DNA of 64,000 nucleotides from Bathynomus jamesi (GCA_023014485.1 JAJOZX010000925.1:775501-839500), one strand, 5' to 3'. Positions 1 through 10,640 are shown, numbered from the stretch's first letter. Numbers and translations are program-made. Notes: a model not told the origin generated them from the letters alone.

Positions 1-1
1 T

Positions 2-2496
2 TCCCGAGTTATCTTGGCGGACATTGAGGTTAGGGAAGTGCTCGGAACTCCTGATTATGTCGGTATGTTTGTGACTGTCACCAAGGTTTACCTCAATGTC
101 ATTGTGCGGATATTTTGAGATAATTAGATGATCAATTTAAGTTTTGCCCAGACTTTTCTTCCTTTCTTTTTGGGTATGTAGATACTTTAGTTGGGTATTA
201 TCAGCTTTTAGGAGGAATTCATTTATACCACAAGGATAAATTAGTTCATTTAACTCCCAGAAGGTCATGCTGTCGATTCAGTGTCGATTTACACAATGGG
301 AAATACTATAAAATTACGAGGCGACATTAAAAGACTCCAGTAATTCGAGTAGTTAAAAGATGTAGGTCGCCTCCGTTACGTGACCTTTGCCGTTACGAAG
401 GTTTAATAACCCTCCTAAGAACGAATTAAGAACTTGCTTCACGTCAAAGAGTGCTTTTAGGTACTTCTTGTGGATTTACTGATTTTTTCTTTTAATCTTT
501 TCCAGCCCCCGAAATTTTACAGTACGAACCAATCAGTTTAGCTACGGACATGTGGTAAGAAAATTAATTATATAAATAATTTTTCCGACTTTATTATATT
601 TGAAAAAAGTTCTATAGTCATTCTTGTGTTTTAAAGAAAATTGTTTGAGAAAACCTTTTAAGAAAATGCTAATTATATTTCATGAATACATGTACCGAAG
701 GATCGCTTTATGAGGGGTAAAGAAAAGGTTAGATTAATTAGCGAGATTGATTTAATCCCAAAAACGTGTCCAATTTGTACAAATATTAAAGAGACTGGCT
801 TCCTTTCTCGCTTTTTTATAATTCTTTTGTTTTCTCTCTCGCTTCATTCGTTCTTCATTTCACCATTTGTCATCCGCCTCAGTTTTATTGTACTTATTTT
901 TTAGCCTTAATTAATTTTGCATATTCGGCGTCAATGACCCCGAAGTGACGCCACAAATATTATCATCAGTCACTCATCGTTCTCCCTAGTTCTGTGATAT
1001 AGCTTTAATCTTTAATTATGATTACATTATTGAATAAGTATAAAATTATTTTAGGTCCGTGGGTGTACTTGCTTACGTTCTACTTACCGGGCATTCCCCC
1101 TTCGGAGGCGATACAAAACAGGAGACCTTCCTTAATATTTCTCAGTGCCAGTTGGACTTTCCAGAGGACTTATTCACTGGGGTTTCGTCTTTAGCTAAGG
1201 AATTTATATCAAAATTACTCGTGGTTGAACCAGGGCAAGTATCAAATTTTCTGTAACTCGCTATAATTTCAACCAACCAGTCTAAGTGGAAAGTATTATT
1301 GAGTGTTAAAAGTACTTCATCAAAAGATTATGAAGAAGAGCTTGCATTTGGTTTTATTTCCTTCATTTAGATTGGTTGAGAGGGCGCCCGGTAGATCAGT
1401 GGTTATGGCGGGGGCAGACTCCGAGCGGTGTGACGCTGGTTTGCTCCGGGCCGCTTACCCTGTCTGCTCTGGTTCAGGTGACCTTTGGGCACACTCATCC
1501 CCACGTTGTGGGGAAATGAGCTTCTTGGATGTTTGTTACCTTCAGATTGGTTGAAAGAAAAACGTGTAGGAGAGTTGTGCTTTACTTTGACAGAAGACAG
1601 TCTATGAGGATCTAAAGAGTTAGAAGATATTACGGAATTTAGTAGATTGGCGATTCGGATAGACCATTATCATTTTGTATCGTTGATGATTGTTCAATTG
1701 ATATTGCAGGTGTCGTCTAACTGTGGAGGAAGCCTTGTCACACTCATGGCTCTCCTCGAGCCCAGCGTGTCCCCCTCAACCTCTTTCGTCTTCGGTTCAA
1801 ATCAAAGAGGAGCTCGATAGTTTGCAGGTGGCGCCCCTCAAACGGTCGAGTTCACCGCCCAAAGCGATCGTCTCCAACAAGGAGAACAACCGTAACCTCC
1901 TTAACAGCCCCGTCTCCCCGAGTGGTTCTTCTCCCCCAAGTAAGAGGGAGTGCAGGGAGACGAGCGAGAGTGAAGCGGAGGCGGTCACTCATTCGAGTGG
2001 GGTCGAGGTCACATCCTCTCCTTTGTCCCCGCAAACTCCTCGCCCTCCCAAGCCCCAAAGCAGTCCTAAATCGCAACCCCGAGCGCCGAACAAAGAGCGA
2101 GGGAGGGTATCGAGACAAATAAAGAGCATAGAGATGAGAATGAGGAAGACCCCGTCCAAAGAGGAGGAGGAGGAGGACGGCGAGGGAGGCGCTGACGGGG
2201 CACCACCACCTCCCCCGTCAGTCGCCTCTCTCAAAGCCAAATTCACAAACCAAATAAATATGAGAATCAGCGCGATGCCAACCGTTCGAAGAAGTAATTT
2301 AAATAAAAGTTTTGGCTCAGTTGATCACCATGAAGAAGCCAAAGAGAGAGCGAAGGAGAGTCTAAGGTTGTCTCCCCTTTGTCTGAGGAAAGGCCAGAAT
2401 AGGATACAAACCAGTTCTCCTCCTCACGATCAAAAGAAATATGGTACTCGGAGAGATTTTCAAGACATAGTTATCAGAAATGGTTATATTTATTAA
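2..2496 (+). CDS. Drak: DRAK/STK17-like serine/threonine kinase, 3' part (partial)
   Basis: Exons read as about 2-62, 506-554, 1055-1234 and 1710-2496; the 5' part lies outside the window. The first exons encode the activation segment and P+1 loop (GTPDYVAPEIL), then subdomain IX (DMWSVGVLAYVLLTGHSPFGG) and the QETFLNIS motif typical of the death-associated kinase family. The last exon starts with subdomain XI (LTVEEALSHSWL) and continues as a Ser/Pro/Lys-rich tail of about 240 residues with an acidic run near 2161-2190. It ends in GYIY, resembling the FIY end of vertebrate STK17. DRAK kinases phosphorylate myosin light chain and act in actomyosin regulation and apoptosis (family knowledge). 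Frames join only if the third intron uses a GC donor at 1235. The long tail in one exon is insect-like in layout. I am confident of the family; the exact ortholog is inferred. Confidence 0.85.
63..505 (+). other. Drak intron with a LINE/SINE-type 3' tail fragment
   Basis: Phase-1 intron with donor gtatgt at 63 and acceptor ttttccag ending at 505. At about 366-412 it carries a GC-richer block (ctccgttacgtgacc...taataaccc) that resembles the 3' tail of the LINE at 9,128-9,175, so it is probably the last bases of a 5'-truncated retroelement. Nothing else is recognisable. Confidence 0.5.
555..1054 (+). other. Drak intron, AT-rich
   Basis: Phase-2 intron with donor gtaaga at 555 and acceptor ttattttag ending at 1054. 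It is AT-rich and has no recognisable repeat. A 64-codon open frame at 710-904 has no coding features. Confidence 0.6.
1235..1709 (+). other. Drak GC-AG intron
   Basis: The donor reads AGG|gcaagt and the acceptor attgcag|G. Using gc at 1235 joins CCA-GG to G-TGT-CGT and keeps the kinase frame (EPG-CRLTVEEAL). The nearby gt at 1239 would shift the frame. The intron holds a SINE-like insertion. Confidence 0.6.
1383..1543 (+). mobile_element. SINE-like insertion in Drak intron
   Basis: A GC-rich block of about 161 bp is flanked by a 14-bp direct repeat (agattggttgaaag at 1544-1557, with one mismatch at 1369-1382), which is a target-site duplication. Its 5' part (ggtagatcagtggtt) resembles a tRNA A-box region and ctggttcaggt may be a weak B box. 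This suggests a tRNA-derived SINE, but the tRNA type cannot be named. Confidence 0.5.
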
Positions 2497-3090
2497 CAGG
2501 ATAAAAAGTTAACATATATTTATTTTAATTATTTAAATTCGAAGTCAGCGAATAACAGTACCTGCGCCGCTATTTTACAGAACTAAGAAAAAAAAATAGT
2601 TAAACTTTTCAAATTTTGTAAAACTTTTTAGAATTAAAAAAAAAATCGAAATATTTTAAATATTGGAATGGTGGTTAGTTTTTTTCTATAAATATCGTGC
2701 GAATATTTAAAAACAAACGTAAATATTTTACTAGAATTTGGTGAATTTTTACCCCCTTCTAGTAAATTAATTTTGTAGGTTTTGCTCACGTTTCCTATAA
2801 AAGTTTATTCTTGAATTAAGTGTAAAATTTGTTTTTTTGTACAGTTAATTGCATGATGTGTGTTGTACATTGTCTTGTAAAATGCATTAGTAATTGAATG
2901 TTTTCTTTCAGATGAAGATATTATAGTATTAAGAATTTATTTACTACGTTAAGCAAAATAGTTGTTATTATATGAATTAAATGCAGTGGATGTATTGTTT
3001 ATTTATATTACAATAGCTTTTTCACGCACCAACTTTTTAATAGCTGCTGTCATTCAAATTTTGTTAATAAAACTTTCACAAAGTGTACGA
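2497..3090 (+). other. Drak 3' UTR with poly(A) signal
   Basis: AT-rich sequence follows the TAA stop. A canonical AATAAA lies at 3066-3071 with a GT-rich stretch downstream (aaagtgtacgagtcc), making this the likely end of the transcript. Confidence 0.6.
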
Positions 3091-3550
3091 GTCCTTATGG
3101 TATTTTTACAGTAACTTTTGGGAAAAAGTAAATTCTCTTATACCGAAGATAAGAGTTCTCTATCGTCCCAATTTTTACGAGACTTTCCCTTCTGTTAGAA
3201 CTAAAATCCATTATCGGATATCCTAGCTTTTGAATTTTGTCAAGAGTCAGTCAGTCAGACGGACAGAAAATAATTCGCCAGTTAGCAGAGGAAACTTTTT
3301 ACTTATAGAAGTTTGGTAACTTTATCATAATTATTTTAGGGTACATAAAGTAATTCTCTTGTCACAGTTCACGCTACACGTTTTACTAATCCCTTTATAA
3401 ACAAATAGGGCAGAACCAACTTTAATGAACAAAGAAACAATTATGGACACGCGGGAGTTTATACGATTTCCATGGATATGCAAACCTTACTAATTGCCCT
3501 GTATACAATACACAGTTAGTACGCATGATGAATGTTACGTCTTTTCAACC
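3091..3550. other. Intergenic spacer, nothing recognised
   Basis: AT-rich spacer between the Drak end and a SINE. No gene, RNA or repeat could be supported here. Confidence 0.5.
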
Positions 3551-3554
3551 TCCA

Positions 3555-3760
3555 TTGTTTGCCAAGGCTACGTCGTGGGCCAGTGTCGGAAGGCCGCTTC
3601 CGGTCGATCCAAAGTAAAACGACTGGGTCTGGAGAAGAGTTGGATGGGAGACCGCTGTCTGTGTCCAGATTACGTAGCTACCCGCGTTTCGGATCCCACG
3701 TAAAGTCGTAGATACCTTCCGTCATATGACCCTAGTTGTTGGAAAGGAGGTTAAATAACT
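3555..3760 (+). mobile_element. 5S rRNA-derived SINE (SINE3-like) or 5S pseudogene
   Basis: The block ggatgggagaccgc near 3646 and the preceding region (cgatccaaagtaaaacgact) align by eye with the internal control region and 3' half of 5S rRNA. The rest is too divergent for a functional 5S gene. It is followed by a tail (ccttccgtcatatgaccc...gttaaataac) and a short ATT-rich end. The tail resembles the 3' end of the LINE at 9,128-9,175, as expected for a SINE moved by that LINE. Confidence 0.5.
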
Positions 3761-3895
3761 ATCATTATTATTATTTTCTATTATTGTTATACATATTTAA
3801 GAACCAATTTCCCCATTCTCCTTGGGTTAGACACTTCATTCGAGTTCGGAACAGAGAAACTTATCAAGCGCACTAAAATATGAAAGAATTGCCAG

Positions 3896-3935
3896 CGAGG
3901 GTAGTTCAGTGGGTAACTTTTTTTTTTTCATACGC
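3896..3935 (+). repeat. Possible tRNA-like SINE head fragment
   Basis: The stretch gagggtagttcagtgggtaac resembles a tRNA D-arm/A-box region and is followed by a T run. No acceptor stem or B box is seen, so it is at most a SINE fragment. Confidence 0.25.
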
Positions 3936-4050
3936 GAAATGAAGACAGCTGCTGCTGATGGTAATAATACAGGAGTTATAGCATTAGCTAACCCTCCTGA
4001 TTGATTAGCATTACAAAAGGATCGTCACCAGGAATAAAGTACCATCCCAA

Positions 4051-6330
4051 TAGGGTAGGTTGATTTTGGACTAGTCTAGATAGAAAGGTATTAATGTATA
4101 AAAAAACCGTTGCACCAACTCATATTTGTGAAAATGATTGTATATTTTGAGGATTGTTAATTATTTTTAAGTTGTAAAATTGTCGAATTTTACGCGTAAA
4201 ATCGCGCGCGCGGCATTCGCGCAATGTAAACAAACAAAATATCGGACCTTATTTCATCAAAATAATCAATTAAAATTGGGCTTTTTTAACAAAACGATGC
4301 TTGAAACTTATTGTAAATGCATTATAGATGTTTATTAGGGTATTTTGTATTTTTTAATGATATTTACCTATAAAATGTGTATTAAATTAAGTTATTTTAT
4401 GATGCATTCATTTAATTGTGTTTATTTTCAGATATTTCATAAAAATGGGTAAAAATCGGAAGTCTGCAGTGTTAACTCGAAGTGATAGTGCCAAAAAATT
4501 CAGTGGCCAGCCTTCCCCTTTGGATAAAACAGAGCCTCCTACCCTCCGCCAAGTTATTCAGTACAGTTATTTCCTCCAAAACAGCCACCCGGACTTGAAA
4601 GACTATGATATTGCTAAAATGATAGCAAAGGATGTGATTGAGATCTGGCAGGCAGTGAACAACAAATACAAACACTGGCTGGGAGGGAGGCCTTGTAACA
4701 GCTCTGGAAAATAAAATTGAGCGGAAATTGCGCACCATTGGCTGTTCACTCCATCAGAATGAGCTTCCTTTGAGAGCTGTTTTCAAGCATCTTGATGGCA
4801 GTACCAAAAGTCCCACTGCTTTCACCGGTCCGCTGGGAAAAAAATGTGAAATTGACTACCAAGATCTGCCACAAGTGGAATTCACCAAACTCAGTGGCCC
4901 CCTGGATGACATGGAATTTGCTGAGGAGACACTGAATGATCTCAGTAGCGACCAGAGGCTTCTTTTGGAGTATGTGCTTGGAATTTCCAGGGGCAAAGTC
5001 AACCCAAGATTTGCTGCCTGGAAAATTGGACCAATTAAACCATGCAAGATGGTTGACTTTGGCAATTAGATTGATGTGTGTGTGTGTGTGTGTGTGGACC
5101 AGAGGTACTTACCCTCCAGAACTACAGGATAAGCTTTACCAGGCCATCAAGTTCATTGTGGAAGTGTATGCAGTCAGTTGGTTTGAGATCAAAAGGGACA
5201 GCAAGTTCCACAATCAGCAGCTGTACATCTTCAACATGATCCGATCCAGAGGATCAAGCAGCAGTCTGAAGAAATCCAGGGTGTTGCTTTCAAGAACCTG
5301 AAGTACGATGCTTTTGCCTTGCTGCCTGAGAATGTGCTGTACTCCATGATGAAGTCTGATGACTTGGAAGTGAGAGAAGCTGCTCTCAAGAAAATTCTGT
5401 CCATCAGGTAAGCATTTATTAATTTTAAAAAATGTGAAAAAAAATTTGATTATGGGGATTTATTTAATAAAAAAAAGGCCAGAGTTCTATAAATCCCCAT
5501 AATCGAATTTTTTTTCACGTTTTCTTATCCCAATTCCCCCCTTCCCCCCTGATAATGGAAATCTTATCTTACCTTTCTGAAAAAAAATTCGATTATGGGG
5601 ATTTATAGAACTTTTAAATCAGCAATTCTGAGACTAATAGGATTAAATCTTAAACTGGAATAAAAAATAAATTAATTATTATTCTTTCAGAAGTGGGAAG
5701 CCAGCCAAGAGGAGGCTGAAGAAGATCACAGCCATCAACATTGAAGCTACCCACTGGTCAGAACTAATCAACCTTTCTCAACGTGGCATCTGTGAACCTG
5801 CTCTCACAGAAGACTTTTCTGACCAGGAGCTTCAAGAAGCATTGCTGATGGCACCGAGCTGGAGCTGCCTGATCTGCCTTCACATTCTCAGTGTTGAAAG
5901 GGCCGTGAAGCTGACATCTGAAGCTTCCCATACTGTTTATGGACTCGAATCAAGGCACAAACACATTCTGGCCAAAGCCCTAAGCCGCCAGATGAGGCCT
6001 TCCTTTGCTTCTAAGGGCTCTTACAGTGAAAATTATGATGATCTTGGTATCTAAATGTGTGTATTTGACTCTACACGTTTTTTTTTTTTTTTACTTTTTT
6101 TCAATAAAATTATGCTATTTTCATTAAAAAAAAAAATCCTGAAAAAAGTTTTTTTTTTTCGGGCGAAAATGCGATTTTTTGACGATTTTTGAAACGGTTT
6201 CCTCAAAAAAAAAACTGTTAAAGCTAGGGATCTGAAATTTTTTGTCAGTTATCATCATATTAAGCCCTGACTATCTCGACTAGCCCAAAGTCGATATCTA
6301 AAAAAAAAATGCGGAAAATCAACCTACCTT
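4051..6330 (+). mobile_element. DNA transposon with unclassified transposase, 2.28 kb
   Basis: The ends are inverted: TAGGGTAGGTTGATTTT on the left and, reverse-complemented, AAGGTAGGTTGATTTT on the right. Similar subterminal blocks (ctagtctagata / cgactagccc) follow. The element is bounded by the direct repeat ACCATCCCAA at 4041-4050 and 6331-6340, so the true TSD is 8-10 bp, in the range of hAT-like or P-like elements. It holds one broken spliced gene. Confidence 0.65.
4418..6054 (+). pseudogene. Broken transposase gene, unclassified (hAT-like?) family
   Basis: A possible acceptor (tttattttcag) ends at 4431 and the first good Met is at 4445. Pieces in order are 4445-4705, 4707-5040, 5041-5410 and, after an intron (5409-5690), 5691-6054. 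I recognise a family widespread in invertebrates: LPLRAVFKHLDG, then NHARWLTLA, then VYAVSWFEIK, then a C-terminal VERAVKLTSEAS block. There is no Pfam name I can give with certainty. Frameshifts fall near 4,690, 5,040, 5,240 and 5,850. A (TG)n expansion at 5,075-5,095 sits inside the coding sequence. The intron contains an inverted repeat (gattatggggattta). The copy is inactive. Confidence 0.6.
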
Positions 6331-6553
6331 ACCATCCCAACCTAAGGGATCTACTGTTAGCATTCATGTGGCTGAGAGATACCTCTAGTGGTACGTCATG
6401 CAAGACCAACGTTTCCATTCATCACGTCTTCTAGTTAACTCAACATTATTAATAGGAACACATTTCATAGCCATTAACCCGTTAACTGCGCGAGCACTCA
6501 GTTACGAGTCGAGCAAAAAAAAAAAAAAGTGCGGGCTACGCAAAGATATCGCA

Positions 6554-6756
6554 GTTTAAAGTCCAGGGGTTCTTAACCTTCTTTTGGGCTGCGATCAAAA
6601 TTCTGGTCTCGGTGCTAGCTCGGCGACCAATGCCTTCAAACAGTTCACTCGTAATAGATAATAATGATAAAATGATTTGGGATAACATTAATAAATGACA
6701 ATTTAATGACCCAAATTTGGGTCGCGACCCAGAGGTTAAGAACCCCTGATTTAAAC
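6554..6756. mobile_element. Short TIR element (hAT-type MITE)
   Basis: A 203-bp unit with inverted ends: gtttaaagtccaggggttct on the left and, reverse-complemented, gtttaaatcaggggttct on the right. Only the TTTAAA part of an 8-bp duplication is clear because the ends blend into the target. The CAGGGGTTC-type terminus is common in hAT MITEs. It sits in the 3' region of the CR1-like LINE. Confidence 0.5.
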
Positions 6757-6948
6757 CCTTGTGCATGCGGGGCTGTGCATAAATGTTATAATGTTTCAGA
6801 CCAACAAAGACCCTAGATCCACTCATGGCTGGTCTACCTAACTGTGTTCATAATTGTATATTGTGCATGTCCTCTGTGGCGGCGGAGGGGACCTACAATT
6901 TTACGTGGGTTCCGAACCATAAAGCCTTAATTTTACTACCTTAAACTA

Positions 6949-7701
6949 CAGGGTGGGCCGTAAGTTTTCCATACATAGGAAAAATAAACTTTTTTATGGA
7001 CAACCATTTTTATTTATATAATATGCTCTACATGGTTGCCATTGTTTTGAAAACACATTTCAATACGTGTTCCCCACTGTTGATGAACACGCATTAGCAC
7101 AGTTGACGTTATGCTTGTAATGGCGTTGGTGATACGTTCCTTTAGATGATTTATGTCTCGTATCTTTTCCTGATACACCATGGCCTTCAAGTGCCCCCAA
7201 AGATAGAAATCAAGGGGGGTGAGATCTGGGATCTGGAGGCCACTCCACAGGACCACGCCGACCAATCCAAGCATCCGGAAACTGCTGATCCAAATACCGA
7301 CGCACGTGAAGACCATAATGAGGTGGAGCTCCATCTTGCTGGAAGTAAACTGGGAAGTTACCTTCCTCGTTTAGCAGGGATGGGAAAATCTCTTCTTGCA
7401 ACATGTTAAGATACCTTTCGGCATTAAGATTTCCACTGACAAAAATTGGTCCAATAATTCTGTCACCCCATATCCCGGCCCACACCATCACTTTACCGGC
7501 ACCTTGCATCTTCGTCGGACTCAGCCAGTTAGGGTTAGCATTACTCCAATAACGTATGTTTTGCCGATTAACCTCTCCATTGACGTAAAAATTTGCTTCA
7601 TCAGTAAACAAGATCTTACGTCAAACGCATATTCTTAGGGTATCAAACATAAAAACAAACGTTTAAATTTTCCTATGTATGGAAACTTACGGCCCACCCT
7701 G
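6949..7701 (-). mobile_element. mariner element, internally deleted (DD41D-type)
   Basis: A 753-bp element with TA duplications at 6947-6948 and 7702-7703. Its TIR of about 30 bp starts CAGGGTGGGCCGTAAG. The transposase gene lies on the minus strand, but the N-terminal DNA-binding part is absent. The element is inserted in the tail of a CR1-like LINE. Confidence 0.8.
7014..7611 (-). pseudogene. mariner transposase, C-terminal catalytic part
   Basis: Two overlapping frames (7,611-7,210 and 7,334-7,014) form one catalytic domain with a one-base frameshift near 7,225. First Asp: MFTDEANF. Second Asp: [12 protein letters not shown]. Third Asp: [11 protein letters not shown]. The count between the second and third Asp is about 41 residues, which points to the DD41D branch of Tc1/mariner. 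The helix-turn-helix region has been deleted, so this copy cannot supply a full transposase. Confidence 0.75.
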
Positions 7702-8149
7702 TATACCCAATCTATCAACATATGCATCTAATCAATTTTTAAACATGTTTATAGACGTACTACTAATTACTTCTATCGGCAAACTATTCCACCCATTTAC
7801 TATTCTATGCGTAAAAAAGTCTGGCAACTGCTGTCTCGAACCTTCTACTTGTCAACTTACATCCGTTATTTCTAGTCCTATTATATTGAGATATTTCGAA
7901 AAAGCTATCTCTATTTACGTTATCGAACCCATTCATAATTTTAAAAACTTTGATTAGATAATCCCTTTGCCTCCTAGTCTCGAGTGTAGTCAATTTTAAC
8001 TCCTTAAGCCTATCCACGTACGACTTCGAACAAAGCGACGGAATCATCTTAGTTGCTCGTGTTTGAAACACTCGGTTTTGTCTATATCTTTTCGCATATA
8101 ATGATTCCAAAATTGGATACTCAAAATGGGGTCTAACGAATGAAAACCC

Positions 8150-8330
8150 GTGATATTACGGGATGCGCAGCAAACTGGTTAATTATATCCTTCCACCATT
8201 CACGCCGTCTTTTTCTAATTATTATACACCTTTGCAATTCCATCATTCGTTCTCCATGTCCATACCAACGTAGCCTACTAACATCATCTCTTATATCCAG
8301 TGAAATCTTTACCCCCGATCATCATTTCTT
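8150..8330 (-). mobile_element. Possible LINE RT C-terminal fragment
   Basis: The minus-strand translation gives DIRDDVSRLRWYGHGERM followed by a basic stretch (RKRRREWWKDI). This resembles the RLRWFGHV-type C-terminal motif of RTE/Jockey-like LINEs. It is short and has no clear ends. Confidence 0.35.
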
Positions 8331-8439
8331 ACGGTCAATCCATTTCACACCAATCAAACTTCATTTCCGACAGTTAATCCATTTTACACTAATCATACTA
8401 CTTAATTAATAATCTTAACCACCACCTTTGCGTTCAGAT

Positions 8440-9175
8440 TATGTAGCGATCTGTAGTTCTGAGGAAGGGGTGGTTCTTCACGGCGGAACTCTCGGCTCTC
8501 TTGGTCCTTCAGTTTATCTCTCGACTCCTTTCCCAGTCCTTCGTTATTTACTCGGACTCCCGTAGCGCGCTTGAGTCCTTGTCTTCCCTCATCTCCCATC
8601 ACTCAGTGGTGCAACAGATTCAGGACTGGCTTGTCTTTCTATCCCACTGCAAAGCGGTCGCCTTTTGCTGGGTGCCCTACCACGTCGACGTCCCTAGTAA
8701 CGAGCGAGCGGATGCTGTAGCGAGGGAGGAGTCCCCTGCCTTCTGACTCCGTAGTCCGGGAATTTCTCCGAGCCCTGAAGCCTTCGGTTCGCCAGTGGCC
8801 TACGTCCTGAAACCGCTCTGGTGCACTTGTATATTGGCCACACTCACGCACGGCGATCTTATGACGTGGACTGCCCCCTCGTCCCTTTGCAGCACTCCCC
8901 ATCTTCGCTCTCTCTCCCCCCTCATTTGCTGGGTAACTCTACGCCTATACCGAAGGACTCCCTCTTCTTTTTCCGTCGAACTGGTCTCCTGTCCTCCCTT
9001 TAATTAGGTCTGAATTGTCTCTCTTGCTCTCTCTGCCGTTCCTCGAGTCCTTTCTCCCTTTTCTGCTATCTTCTCTCTAACTACCCACTACCGTCTTGCC
9101 TCCTTCCTATCTCCTCGTATTGTCTTCCTCGGTCACATGACCTTTGCTGTCACGGAGGGACTTGAATAACCCAAA
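8440..9175 (+). mobile_element. LINE fragment: RNase H domain, C-terminus and 3' tail
   Basis: RNase H motifs are AELSALL near 8,480, VIYSDSRSALESLSSL at 8,535-8,590 and NERADAVA near 8,700. After frame changes comes the IGHTHARRSY block near 8,830, matching the RIGHTRLTHG motif of the minus-strand LINE at 13,747-14,247. The 3' end (ggtcacatgacctttgctgt ... ttgaataaccc, 9,128-9,175) is a short GC-rich tail. An RNase H after the RT indicates the I/R1/LOA group. It is 5'-truncated and frameshifted. Confidence 0.65.
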
Positions 9176-9409
9176 ATATTGGATTACATTCGACAATTAT
9201 GCCAAATTAGTCTCTCGCATCCTTACATCTGTGTTGTCACAAATACACCTTCATGCGTATCTCGCTACATGTACACTCAGTCACTTTCTTCCTATTTAGG
9301 CTTTTCTTGCTCCCATGATAAGGTATGTACACAAACTAAATTTTTGAAGTAGAAGTAAATTGCACTTCGAAGTGATGAAAAGTGAATTTTCGGCATACTA
9401 CGAATCACC
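9176..9409. other. Spacer, nothing recognised
   Basis: AT-rich sequence between the LINE tail and a candidate promoter. No feature is supported. Confidence 0.4.
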
Positions 9410-9410
9410 A

Positions 9411-9569
9411 TATATAAATACTGTACAGGCTTTACCAAATTGCTTTAGGCAGTCAAATGCATTAAATTTCAGTGCAGCAACATGGACAGCTTATTGTTAG
9501 GCTTTGTCTCCAAAACGTGCGAAATGTTGCTCCGTCATTTGCCAAAAGTGGTTCGTGAAGAATACATAG
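9411..9569 (+). other. Candidate TATA promoter and first exon of unknown gene
   Basis: A TATATAAATA box at 9411-9420 lies 71 bp upstream of an ATG at 9482. The short frame (MDSLLLGFVSKTCEMLLRHL..., about 29 codons) runs into a consensus donor gtaagt at 9570. No homolog is recognised and no second exon was found. It may be chance or a relic of a mobile element. Confidence 0.2.
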
Positions 9570-10130
9570 TAAGTTCGGTGGTGGTTGTACCCCGAAACTT
9601 TATGAAACTAATGATAATGGGACACTATAATTGATGGTTCGGCCATCGTAAGGATATGGGTTTACCATGACAATGTTGGAGGACCAACAGCCACTTCAGA
9701 TACGAAACTTCGACACTTAATACTAAACTTAATCTAACCTCCTAAAATCTTGTCGACAATTTGTTGTGAACCCGATGCTGGCCAGCTGTAATGTAGGGAA
9801 AAATGTGTAAAACATTGTCACAACTTGGCATACGCACAAAATCACAAATTTTCATGGTCGTTTCTGGCTATTATAAAGGTGTTTAAAAGACCACTTGGAA
9901 CCAGTGTTGGGACAAAGGAAAAGGAAGGAAAAAAAAAAAATTAGTTCGCTAGCGTCTCCCTTCCCACGCTCCAAATTTTTTTTTTTTTAAAGTTACTAGC
10001 TAATAACCAAGTTTAAAACTCGCTTATACAAAAAACTAACTAATGAGTAGTGCAGAAATTGCAGTTATGCAACTGTGCTGGTCAATTTTCAAAACTGAAA
10101 ACTTCATTTAGTTATCGTGTATTGCTAAGA

Positions 10131-10213
10131 GGCCATCCACAAATTACATTAATAGAGCAGATTTTTGCAATTTATGACCTCCCGACTCATTCACCTAATT
10201 TGTGGATGACCCC
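10131..10213. repeat. Short inverted-repeat element (MITE-like)
   Basis: A unit of about 83 bp with complementary ends ggccatccacaaatta and taatttgtggatgaccc. This looks like a miniature palindromic transposon or its terminus. No TSD was resolved. Confidence 0.4.
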
Positions 10214-10309
10214 TAAACAATAGCAGATACAGATCATCATTAGATCAGAGGTAAAAAAAAAAAAAAAATTAGAAACAGCACAAAACAGTCTAATGTCTCT
10301 TCGTAATAC

Positions 10310-10640
10310 TTCCTATTGTACTCGTAATGCATTCCAGTTTAAGCAATTTCGGCCTGGTCTGGCATTTCCATTCAACAGTGACAATACCAGCCTGCGAAAA
10401 CACCATTCAACAGCAGCAGAAGTGGCTGGATTGGCTAACAAACAAACAAGCAAATTTGACCAATTTTGGGATTCTTTCTGCCAACTCTTCAAGAATTCGA
10501 TTTGATCGTCTTGCACAACCGTCCTCCCCTTAATGTTGTTCAAGTAGCGGCCCACTTCGTCTTCATCTGACTTCACGGTGCCAATACCCTTTTCGACCGC
10601 CCCGATGTTGTTTCCATTCTCTCCAAAGGGGCATAATGGC
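10310..10640 (-). pseudogene. hAT transposase remnant (C-terminal dimerisation region)
   Basis: The minus-strand frame reads EFLKSWQKESQNWSNLLVCLLANPATSAAVEWCFRR. This matches the order W...P-L...LA-IPATSAASER-F of the hAT dimerisation domain. The following part is short, and no TIRs or upstream catalytic domain were found, so this is an old fragment. Confidence 0.6.

Larger units (their letters stand above)
6757..8135 (-). mobile_element. CR1-like LINE, 3' part, interrupted by a mariner
   Basis: Reading the minus strand from 8,135 there is a reverse-transcriptase C-terminal segment: VRPHFEYPIL, then RVFQTRATKMIP, YVDRLKELKL and TLETRRQRDYLIKVFKIMNG, then (after a frameshift near 7,810) FFTHRIVNGWNSLP and LDAYVDRLG. 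This succession is typical of CR1/L2-group LINEs. The catalytic RT core is missing (5' truncation). The 3' region is split by the mariner at 6,949-7,701 and continues below it. Confidence 0.7.

Noticed and set aside
710..904. 64-codon open frame in a Drak intron
   Set aside because: Low-complexity hydrophobic translation, flanked by good splice sites of the kinase gene; no coding signal.
1383..1543. A functional tRNA gene
   Set aside because: Only an A-box-like stretch; no acceptor stem or proper T-arm, and it is bounded by a duplication typical of a SINE.
1797..2246. Open frames on the minus strand and other frames across the last Drak exon
   Set aside because: Mirror frames of a Ser/Pro-rich coding exon; the plus frame continues the kinase and ends in a proper stop.
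3555..3720. A functional 5S rRNA gene
   Set aside because: Only parts align with 5S rRNA; paired stems are not kept and a retroelement tail follows.
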